A stretch of DNA of 7,472 nucleotides from an uncultured Clostridia bacterium. Its GTDB lineage: Bacteria > Bacillota > Clostridia > UBA1381. The stretch covers positions 1 through 7,472 of the forward strand of contig CAKSGP010000067.1 of NCBI GenBank assembly GCA_934454745.1, given 5' to 3'. The notes beneath the pieces were generated by a model. That model did no database searches. It saw only the letters and a list, made by a program, of their open reading frames with translations, and had not been told where the DNA came from. Of this stretch, positions 1-5,906 are shown in pieces (positions within the stretch are counted from its first letter, which is position 1; each line of letters begins with the position of its first letter). Made by a program: the position numbers and the translations under genes.

Positions 1-860
1 AGGTTGAGGCGAAACGCTCCGATAAGAATTTCCCTCTTAACTCATTGCAGATTTGTATAGAGCTTGGCGGTTGGCTTGATGATAAATTTGAAAATATTAT
101 ATGCGATGTGCATAATCCTGATATAACCGTTAAAGTAGAAGTCCGTGATGTTGCGGCGTACGTGTATATAGAACAGAAAAAGGTTAAGTGTCAGGGCGGA
201 ATGCCAATAGGCTCAGGCTCAAAAGCAACGCTGTTGCTTTCAGGAGGAATTGACAGTCCTGTTGCAGGTCATATGATTTCAAAGCGTGGAGTAAGCATTG
301 ATGCTGTAAACTTTTTCTCATTCCCATACACCTCCGATCGTGCAAAAGAAAAGGTTATTTCTCTTGCAAAAATTCTTGCACAATATACATCAAAAATTAA
401 CTTGTATATTGTTCCTTTTACAGAAATTCAGCTTCAAATTCGCGATAACTGCCCCGAGGAGCATATGACACTTATTATGCGTAGATTTATGATGCGTATA
501 TCTGAAAAAATTGCAAAACGCAATGGATCTAAGGCACTTGTTACAGGTGAGTGTGTAGGTCAGGTTGCAAGCCAGACATTGTCAGCACTTGATGTTACAA
601 ATGCAGTTATCGATATGCCTGTTCTTCAGCCTCTTATCGGTATGGATAAAATAGAAGTAATAAGGAGAGCAGAGGAGATAGGAACATACGAAACGTCAAT
701 TTTGCCTTATGAGGATTGTTGCACTGTATTTACACCAAAGCATCCTACAATCAATCCAAAACGTTCCTCAATTGAAAAAACTGAAAAAGTTTTAGATATA
801 GAGAAACTTGAGGAAGAGGCTTTAAGCGGTGTAGAACTGATAGAAGTATATCCTGATTAA
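1..860 (+). CDS. thiI: tRNA 4-thiouridine synthetase ThiI, 5'-truncated by the window edge
   Basis: ThiI adenylates U8 of tRNA and inserts sulfur to make 4-thiouridine; in some bacteria it also passes sulfur to ThiS for thiazole synthesis. The reading frame is open from base 3 to the TAA at 858-860, giving 285 visible residues; about 100-115 N-terminal residues (ferredoxin-like domain and start of THUMP) are outside. Visible residues 1-55 are the rest of the THUMP domain, including EAKRSDKNFP at its start. The PP-loop ATP pyrophosphatase motif SGGIDSP is at visible residues 80-86, and the family motif TGECVGQVASQTL follows. A conserved Cys pair lies in PYEDCC (codons 717-722), around the catalytic cysteine position of the family. 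The protein ends after the PP-loop domain with no rhodanese domain, as in Bacillus-type ThiI, so sulfur probably comes from a separate cysteine desulfurase. The TTG at 45 is internal, not a start. Confidence 0.95.
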   Translation, partial: VEAKRSDKNFPLNSLQICIELGGWLDDKFENIICDVHNPDITVKVEVRDVAAYVYIEQKKVKCQGGMPIGSGSKATLLLSGGIDSPVAGHMISKRGVSIDAVNFFSFPYTSDRAKEKVISLAKILAQYTSKINLYIVPFTEIQLQIRDNCPEEHMTLIMRRFMMRISEKIAKRNGSKALVTGECVGQVASQTLSALDVTNAVIDMPVLQPLIGMDKIEVIRRAEEIGTYETSILPYEDCCTVFTPKHPTINPKRSSIEKTEKVLDIEKLEEEALSGVELIEVYPD

Positions 861-906
861 AAATTTTTAAAAAAGTATTGACAAGTCAGATTTTGTTTGT
901 TATAAT
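857..906 (+). promoter_or_regulatory. recA promoter, sigma-A consensus with AT-rich upstream element
   Basis: A perfect -35 box TTGACA (878-883) and a perfect -10 box TATAAT (901-906) are separated by exactly 17 bp, the ideal housekeeping sigma-A spacing. Transcription should start near 912-914. Just upstream, 857-876 is almost pure A/T and holds the 14-bp palindrome TTAAAAATTTTTAA (857-870), which overlaps the thiI stop. It sits where an UP element would contact the RNA polymerase alpha subunits. The boxes are read directly; the UP-element role is inferred. Confidence 0.92.
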
Positions 907-916
907 GTATATATAC

Positions 917-930
917 CAAACAGATGTTCG
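917..930 (+). promoter_or_regulatory. LexA (DinR) SOS box controlling recA
   Basis: The sequence CAAACAGATGTTCG matches the Bacillota LexA operator consensus CGAACRNRYGTTYG at 13 of 14 positions; the only mismatch is A for G at position 2. It lies 10 bp downstream of the -10 box and upstream of the ribosome-binding site, so bound LexA would sit on the start of the transcript. This supports classical SOS control: LexA represses recA until RecA filaments on damaged DNA trigger LexA self-cleavage. Confidence 0.9.
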
Positions 931-938
931 TATAATAT

Positions 939-944
939 AAGGAG
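939..944 (+). promoter_or_regulatory. recA ribosome-binding site
   Basis: AAGGAG lies 7 nt before the ATG at 952, a strong and well-spaced Shine-Dalgarno sequence that fixes the recA start. Confidence 0.9.
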
Positions 945-951
945 AAGTGTT

Positions 952-2061
952 ATGGCTAAATCAGATAAAAATTCAAAACCTGCTGTTGAGCGTTTAGATA
1001 ATGAGGAAAAGAAAAAAGCACTTGATGCGGTTTTTAAGGTAATTGAAAAGGAATACGGAACAGGCTCAATTATGAAGCTTGGAGATACTCACGTTTCAAG
1101 TGTTGATGCTATTCCCACAGGTTCAATGACTCTTGATATGGCTCTTGGTGTAGGCGGTATGCCAAGGGGCAGAATTATAGAAATTTACGGACCCGAATCA
1201 TCAGGTAAAACTACGGTTGCTCTTCATGTTGTTGCAGAAGCACAAAAACGCGGTGGCGAGGCGGCATTTATTGATGCGGAGCACGCACTTGATCCTGTAT
1301 ATGCACAAAAGCTTGGCGTTGATATTGATAATTTGATAGTTGCACAGCCGGACACAGGTGAGCAGGCACTTGATATTTGTGAGGCACTTGTGCGTTCAGG
1401 TGCACTTGATGTTATCGTTATTGACTCTGTTGCAGCTCTTGTTCCGAAAGCTGAAATAGAGGGTGAGATGGGTGATTCGCACGTAGGACTTTTAGCACGT
1501 CTTATGTCGCAGGCATTAAGAAAGCTTACAGCAATTATTTCAAAGTCAGGAACGGCTGTTATATTTATTAACCAGCTTCGTGAGAAGGTAGGCGTTATGT
1601 ATGGTAACCCTGAAACAACTCCCGGCGGACGAGCTTTAAAGTTCTTTTCATCTGTTCGTCTTGATGTACGCCGTCAGGAACAGCTTAAAAACGGCGCAGA
1701 AGTTATAGGTAATCATACAAGAGTTAAGGTTGTAAAGAACAAGGTTGCACCTCCGTTTAAAGAAGCAGAATTTGATATAATCTACGGCGAGGGAATATCT
1801 AAAGAGGGTAATATACTTGACGTAGCCGTTGAAATGGATATTATCAAAAAAAGCGGTGCATGGTTTAGCTACGACGGCATGAAGATTGCACAGGGCAGAG
1901 ATAATGCGAGAAAATACCTTAAGGATAACCCTGAATTTTGCAATATGATTGAAGAAATGGTGCGTAACGGACTAAATAATAAGCCCGGAAACGAACTTGT
2001 TCAAAACAATGAAAATATTGATGATTTCAAAAATCAATTTGTAAATTCGGACGAAAATTGA
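952..2061 (+). CDS. recA: RecA recombinase
   Basis: RecA polymerises on single-stranded DNA, catalyses ATP-driven strand exchange in recombinational repair, and acts as co-protease for LexA cleavage in the SOS response. The protein has 369 residues, slightly longer than E. coli RecA (353) because of about 14 extra charged N-terminal residues. Visible landmarks: the N-terminal polymerisation segment; Walker A GPESSGKTT (80-88) with Lys86; the catalytic Glu110 in FIDAEHALDP; Walker B VIVIDS (154-159); DNA-binding loop L1 around 168-179; and loop L2 at 205-229 with Gln208, the equivalent of E. coli Gln194. The C-terminal tail is Asn- and acid-rich. All key residues are intact, so the gene should be functional. 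It has its own SOS-regulated promoter, and no recX follows. No hairpin terminator is evident after its TGA, so some transcription may continue into ptsH. Confidence 0.99.
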   Translation: MAKSDKNSKPAVERLDNEEKKKALDAVFKVIEKEYGTGSIMKLGDTHVSSVDAIPTGSMTLDMALGVGGMPRGRIIEIYGPESSGKTTVALHVVAEAQKRGGEAAFIDAEHALDPVYAQKLGVDIDNLIVAQPDTGEQALDICEALVRSGALDVIVIDSVAALVPKAEIEGEMGDSHVGLLARLMSQALRKLTAIISKSGTAVIFINQLREKVGVMYGNPETTPGGRALKFFSSVRLDVRRQEQLKNGAEVIGNHTRVKVVKNKVAPPFKEAEFDIIYGEGISKEGNILDVAVEMDIIKKSGAWFSYDGMKIAQGRDNARKYLKDNPEFCNMIEEMVRNGLNNKPGNELVQNNENIDDFKNQFVNSDEN

Positions 2062-2080
2062 ACAATTTCTTAAAAAACCA

Positions 2081-2114
2081 TTGACCTTTAATGAATTTTG
2101 GAGTATTCTATAAT
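2081..2114 (+). promoter_or_regulatory. Likely ptsH promoter
   Basis: A -35-like TTGACC (2081-2086) is followed after 17 bp by TATTCT (2104-2109). A perfect TATAAT overlaps just downstream (2109-2114), but lies 22 bp from the -35 box, which is too far for standard use. Either -10 would give a short leader of about 20-30 nt before the ATG at 2140. The gap between recA and ptsH is only 78 nt, so this is the natural promoter site. Which -10 is used cannot be told from sequence. Confidence 0.55.
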
Positions 2115-2126
2115 TAAGAATGTATT

Positions 2127-2132
2127 GGGGGG
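2127..2132 (+). promoter_or_regulatory. ptsH ribosome-binding site (run of six G)
   Basis: Six consecutive G lie 7 nt before the ATG at 2140. A G-run can pair with the CCUCC of 16S rRNA with one G-U wobble. The correct spacing selects ATG 2140 over the in-frame TTG at 2098, which would add 14 residues not seen in HPr proteins. Confidence 0.75.
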
Positions 2133-2139
2133 TATAGCA

Positions 2140-2403
2140 ATGGTTTCAGGTGAAGTAACTGTAAACAATGCGGTTGGATTACATGCAAGACCGGCAACAT
2201 TTTTTATTCAGCGTGCCAATTCTTTTAAATCAAGTATATGGGTAGAAAAAGATGATAGAAAAGTAAATGCCAAAAGCTTGTTAGGTGTACTCTCACTCGG
2301 CATAGTAAAAGGCACTACTATAACTATAATTGCCGACGGTACTGATGATGATGAGGCAGTTAAGACGCTCATAGGCGTAATCGAGTCTAATTTTGCTGAA
2401 TAA
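2140..2403 (+). CDS. ptsH: HPr phosphocarrier protein
   Basis: HPr is the cytosolic phosphate carrier of the phosphotransferase system: Enzyme I phosphorylates its histidine, which then passes the phosphate to sugar-specific EIIA proteins. The product has 87 residues, the usual HPr size. His15 lies in GLHARPA (13-19). Ser46 lies in NAKSLLGVLSLGI (43-55), the site used by HPr kinase/phosphorylase in Bacillota; Ser46-phosphorylated HPr is the corepressor of CcpA in catabolite repression. With both sites present, this is a true HPr rather than a Crh protein, which lacks the histidine. It could also be one of several HPr paralogues, as no Enzyme I or HPr kinase gene is adjacent. The gene has its own likely promoter and is closed by a strong terminator, so it may be monocistronic or the tail of a recA readthrough transcript. 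Confidence 0.93.
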   Translation: MVSGEVTVNNAVGLHARPATFFIQRANSFKSSIWVEKDDRKVNAKSLLGVLSLGIVKGTTITIIADGTDDDEAVKTLIGVIESNFAE

Positions 2404-2425
2404 TTTTGAAGTTAGGACTTCAGAT

Positions 2426-2462
2426 AATAACTCTGCGGGCAGTCTGCAGAGTTATTTTTTTT
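2426..2462 (+). terminator. Rho-independent terminator after ptsH
   Basis: A perfect 11-bp stem (AATAACTCTGC at 2426-2436 with GCAGAGTTATT at 2446-2456) has a 9-nt loop and runs into eight consecutive T (2455-2462). It starts 22 nt after the ptsH stop. A small weaker hairpin, GAAGT-TAGG-ACTTC (2408-2421), stands just before it. The terminator ends 17 bp before the uvrC start codon. Confidence 0.92.
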
Positions 2463-2468
2463 AGATTT

Positions 2469-2475
2469 GAGGTGA
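2469..2475 (+). promoter_or_regulatory. uvrC ribosome-binding site that decides a GTG start
   Basis: GAGGTGA matches seven bases of the anti-Shine-Dalgarno complement. The GAGG core ends 7 nt before GTG 2480 and 5 nt before the out-of-frame ATG 2478. An in-frame TGA at 2468-2470 rules out any start further upstream, and the next in-frame ATG (2537) lies inside the GIY-YIG domain, so GTG 2480 is essentially forced. Confidence 0.88.
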
Positions 2476-2479
2476 TAAT

Positions 2480-4348
2480 GTGTTTGATTTTGAGGATGAA
2501 ATTAAAAGACTTCCCTTAAAACCGGGTGTTTATTTAATGCATAACAAAAATAATGAAATAATTTATGTCGGAAAAGCAAAAATATTGCGTAACCGAGTAA
2601 CACAGTATTTTAGACATAACTCAAATCATACACCAAAAGTACTGGCAATGGTTGCTCAGGTTGCATATTTTGAGTATATTATAACGGATTCTGAGCGTGA
2701 AGCACTTGCACTGGAATGTAACCTTATAAAAAAATACAGACCTAAATATAATATATTATTAAAAGACGACAAGCAATACCCATATATAAAGGTTTCATTA
2801 AACGAACCATATCCTAAAGTGAGTATGGTGCGCAGAACAGAAAATGACGGTGCAAAATATTTCGGACCTTATATGGGAAAGGGTACTATAAAAAACACAC
2901 TTGAAATTATACAACGTCTTTTTAAACCGCCTACTTGTAAACGGCGCTTCCCTCAGGATATTAAAAAGGGCAGACCGTGTCTTAATTATCATATTAACAA
3001 CTGCATTGCGCCCTGCACAGGAAATATAACTAAAGAAGAATATCGCAAAGTCTTTTTTGAAATATGCAGATTTTTAGAGGGCAAATACACAGATCTCATT
3101 AAAGAGCTTACAGATGAAATGCGTACCGCATCCGTTAGTATGCAGTATGAGCGTGCCGCTATTTTGCGTGATCGGATAAACTCAATCAAAGAAATTAATG
3201 ACAGACAGAAAATAACAAATGCATCAGATCAAAAAGATACTGATGTTATTGCTGTGGCGATCGGCGAGTCGGTTGCCTTTGTTGAGGTGTTTTTTATTCG
3301 TTTTGGTAATGTTATAGGCAGAGAATATTATAAAATTGAAAACACAAGCGATGTCTCCGAAGGTGAGATAATAACAGATTTCATAAAACAGTTTTATGGT
3401 AACTGCGATTTTGTTCCGACTGAAATTTTAACTGAGTATGACATCAGTGAGCAAGAATTGATTTCAGATTGGCTACGAAAAATTAAAGGTAGAAAGGTCA
3501 CCATCTCATCGCCAAAACGTGGCGAAAAGCTAAAACTTGTAAAAATGGTTAAGATGAATGCAGAAAAGGCACTTTCAAATTATAATCTTAACCAGTTAAA
3601 AATTAAGGAAAACAGCGGAGTTCTCCAATTGCTTTCCGATATGCTTTCACTAAATAGCATACCGTCAAGAATTGAAGCTTATGATATTTCTAACATAAGC
3701 GGAAGCGACAATGTTGCGGCAATGGCTGTATTTGAATACGGCAGACCTGCAAAGCGTAAATACCGCAAGTTTAAAATCAGAACAGTCAGCGGTACAGACG
3801 ATTATGCTTCTATGCGTGAAGTAATATACAGACGATTCAGACGGGGAATTGAGGAAGAAGCAATGATCGAAAAGGGAGAACTAAATATTCGTGATGCAAA
3901 ATTTCTTCCGTATCCTGACCTTATTCTTTTAGACGGCGGCAGAGGGCATCTTTCTGTAATAACGGAGCTTATGGAGATGCTGGATATTAACATTCCTGTT
4001 TTCGGTATGGTAAAAAATAATAAACATCGTACACGTGCCTTAGTAAGTCTTGATGGTGAGGTGGATATAATAAGTACACCGCCTGTGTTTAAGCTTATAA
4101 CACATATTCAGGATGAAGTTCACGATGCGGCAATATCTTATTTCAGAAAAGTCCATGATAAAATTGATTCGGAGCTTGATAAAATCTCGGGAATAGGTAA
4201 AAAAAGGCGTCTTGCCCTATTGACTAAATACGGAAATATTGATAAAATAAAAAAAGCAGAAATTAATGAGCTTGCCGAAGTTGAGTCGATGGATTTAAAA
4301 TCTGCAGAGAATGTATATAATTATTTTAAAACTAAAAAGGACTCGTAA
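2480..4348 (+). CDS. uvrC: UvrABC excinuclease subunit C
   Basis: UvrC binds the UvrB-DNA pre-incision complex at bulky lesions and cuts the damaged strand on both sides. The protein has 622 residues, a normal length, and starts at GTG. An N-terminal GIY-YIG nuclease (about 12-95) makes the 3' incision: GVY (16-18), YVG (29-31), Arg39, Glu79 and Asn91 are visible. Four cysteines (153, 167, 175, 179) form the cluster typical of UvrC; in some UvrC proteins it holds an iron-sulfur centre. The UVR motif that binds UvrB is at about 205-240. The C-terminal RNase H-like nuclease makes the 5' incision, with Asp402 in YDISN, DDY at 440-442, Asp485 in LLDGG and His548 in DEVH. Tandem helix-hairpin-helix motifs occupy about 566-617. 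All active-site residues are present. It begins 17 bp after a terminator and is followed 1 nt later by a lipoprotein gene. I see no SOS box upstream. Confidence 0.98.
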   Translation: MFDFEDEIKRLPLKPGVYLMHNKNNEIIYVGKAKILRNRVTQYFRHNSNHTPKVLAMVAQVAYFEYIITDSEREALALECNLIKKYRPKYNILLKDDKQYPYIKVSLNEPYPKVSMVRRTENDGAKYFGPYMGKGTIKNTLEIIQRLFKPPTCKRRFPQDIKKGRPCLNYHINNCIAPCTGNITKEEYRKVFFEICRFLEGKYTDLIKELTDEMRTASVSMQYERAAILRDRINSIKEINDRQKITNASDQKDTDVIAVAIGESVAFVEVFFIRFGNVIGREYYKIENTSDVSEGEIITDFIKQFYGNCDFVPTEILTEYDISEQELISDWLRKIKGRKVTISSPKRGEKLKLVKMVKMNAEKALSNYNLNQLKIKENSGVLQLLSDMLSLNSIPSRIEAYDISNISGSDNVAAMAVFEYGRPAKRKYRKFKIRTVSGTDDYASMREVIYRRFRRGIEEEAMIEKGELNIRDAKFLPYPDLILLDGGRGHLSVITELMEMLDINIPVFGMVKNNKHRTRALVSLDGEVDIISTPPVFKLITHIQDEVHDAAISYFRKVHDKIDSELDKISGIGKKRRLALLTKYGNIDKIKKAEINELAEVESMDLKSAENVYNYFKTKKDS

Positions 4349-4349
4349 A

Positions 4350-5906
4350 ATGAGAGCTTTGATAAATAAAATACTTGTGGTTTTGATGTCTATATCAGTG
4401 CTTTGTATGTGTATGGGTTGTACTAAGATCGATAATTTAAAAGCTGTACAACATACCGAAAAACCTCAGAACACAGATAATGATAAGGAAACGGACAATT
4501 CAATAACAATCGGAGTTGTAGACCTTGACACATACAACCCTCTTGCAACTAAATCTGTTACGATGCAGAATATGCTGGGTTTTATTTTTGAGCCGTTGTT
4601 TACTTTTGACGATGAACAAAACACAATAGGGGTTCTGGCTAAATCTTACAATACAGCACCGGACGGAAAGAGCATCACGCTTAATATCAAAGATAATGTT
4701 ATATGGCATGACGGCACTTCCTTTTCGGCAGATGATGTTATTTATACGATAAAAACAATATTAAACAGCGATAGTCGATATAAAAATCTGATTAATAATA
4801 TAGTTTCTGTTTCAAAAATTAATGACAGTTCACTTACTGTAATATTTGACAGAAGTATAGCAAATCCTGCAGCGTTGTTTTCGTTCCCAATAATAAAAAA
4901 CGGTTCGAATTTAACATCATTTAAACCTGTAGGAACCGGGCCATTTTACTTGGATTATGATAAGCTTACTTCCTTTGAAGCGTATCATGGCGAAAAGTCT
5001 AATATTCAATATGTCTATGTAAAGAGCGTTCCGGATAATGATAAATTCGTTTCCCTTTTCAATGCAAGTGTAATTGATGTTGCTGATTCTTCAATGTTTG
5101 ATATGAACGAATATACACCAAGGAGCAATGCATCGGTAAACGAATATGTAACAAATGAAATGGTATTTGTTGGTTTCAACACACAGGATAGTGTTTTTAA
5201 ATTCCCTGAAGCACGAAGAAGTATATATGAAATAATCAATAGAAAAAGCATAGTGTCACACATATATTTTTCAAGGGCAAAGGCGGCACATTATCCTATA
5301 AACCCCACAAGCCGATTTTATCCGAATACGGCGGAGAATATGCACAGTGATCACGGTGCGGCAGAAAAAGAGCTTAAGGACGGAAAATGGAAAAAGGACA
5401 AGCGTGGAGTGTATTTCCGTGCCGATGAAAAGAGTATGACATATTTTAGTGTAGAAATACTTGTTAATTCCGGCGATACCGAGCGTATAAAAATTGCCGC
5501 GGAAATTTCTGAAACTATGTCTGAGCTTGGAATGAAAAACACTGTCACTGCTTGCTCGGAAAGTGAGTTTTCATCACGTTTACAAAGCGGTAACTATGAT
5601 ATGTTTATAGGCAAAATATCTCTTTTACCTAATAATGATATTACAGAATTAATTTCAGACGGAAATACACTAAATTACTCGGATGATACAACAGATATAT
5701 TACTGACACAGCTTGGTACACTTACGGCTGAAAATGATAAAAAAGACGTATATGCACAGCTTTTTGAGCGTGTAAAAGAAGACTGTCCCATTGCGCCTAT
5801 TTGCTTTTTAAAGGATAGTATAATTACAAGTGCTAAAATTAAATCAGGAGTCTGTCCATCAGTAAGCGGTGCTATATCAAGAACAGAGAATTGGAGTACA
5901 AAATGA
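4350..5906 (+). CDS. Family 5 ABC transporter substrate-binding lipoprotein (peptide/nickel type)
   Basis: This is probably the extracellular, membrane-tethered receptor of an ABC importer for oligopeptides or a similar ligand; the substrate cannot be told. It has 518 residues, usual for SBP_bac_5 proteins. A lipoprotein signal peptide is seen: basic start, hydrophobic segment at about 8-22, and a lipobox MGC with Cys24 as the lipidated residue (Gly at -1). A polar tether of about 26 residues follows. Family motifs include WHDGTSFSADDV (119-130), GTGPFY (195-200), VNSGDTERI (372-380) and LQSGNYD (411-417). The ATG at 4350 is 1 nt after the uvrC stop, with AAAGGA 8 nt upstream; a longer frame reaching back into uvrC would hide the signal peptide. 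The end overlaps the next gene by 4 nt. No permease or ATPase gene is nearby, so it is an orphan receptor or has lost transport function. Four cysteines (402, 479, 485, 502) in the mature part are unusual for an exported protein. Confidence 0.87.
   Translation: MRALINKILVVLMSISVLCMCMGCTKIDNLKAVQHTEKPQNTDNDKETDNSITIGVVDLDTYNPLATKSVTMQNMLGFIFEPLFTFDDEQNTIGVLAKSYNTAPDGKSITLNIKDNVIWHDGTSFSADDVIYTIKTILNSDSRYKNLINNIVSVSKINDSSLTVIFDRSIANPAALFSFPIIKNGSNLTSFKPVGTGPFYLDYDKLTSFEAYHGEKSNIQYVYVKSVPDNDKFVSLFNASVIDVADSSMFDMNEYTPRSNASVNEYVTNEMVFVGFNTQDSVFKFPEARRSIYEIINRKSIVSHIYFSRAKAAHYPINPTSRFYPNTAENMHSDHGAAEKELKDGKWKKDKRGVYFRADEKSMTYFSVEILVNSGDTERIKIAAEISETMSELGMKNTVTACSESEFSSRLQSGNYDMFIGKISLLPNNDITELISDGNTLNYSDDTTDILLTQLGTLTAENDKKDVYAQLFERVKEDCPIAPICFLKDSIITSAKIKSGVCPSVSGAISRTENWSTK

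Noticed and set aside
45..47. TTG as a start codon for a short ThiI
   Set aside because: The frame stays open upstream to the window edge and encodes THUMP-domain sequence, so this is an internal Leu codon of a gene cut by the window.
1549..1562. SOS-box-like GGAACGGCTGTTAT inside recA
   Set aside because: It misses the LexA consensus at four positions and lies inside a conserved coding stretch (SGTAVI), so it is explained by coding sequence.
2105..2121. Inverted repeat ATTCT / AGAAT across the ptsH -10 region, a possible operator
   Set aside because: Arms of only 5 bp with a 7-bp AT-rich spacer are expected by chance in such sequence, and no known regulator site matches.
2278..2306. TTGTTA and CATAGT with a 17-bp spacer inside ptsH, a possible uvrC promoter
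   Set aside because: Both boxes are weak, the site is in coding sequence, and transcripts from it would still meet the terminator before uvrC.
4118..4135. UvrC motif HDAAI, where many UvrC proteins have HRFAI after the catalytic His
   Set aside because: E. coli UvrC, as I recall it, also has Asp directly after this His, so the substitution is within normal family variation and the catalytic residues are intact.
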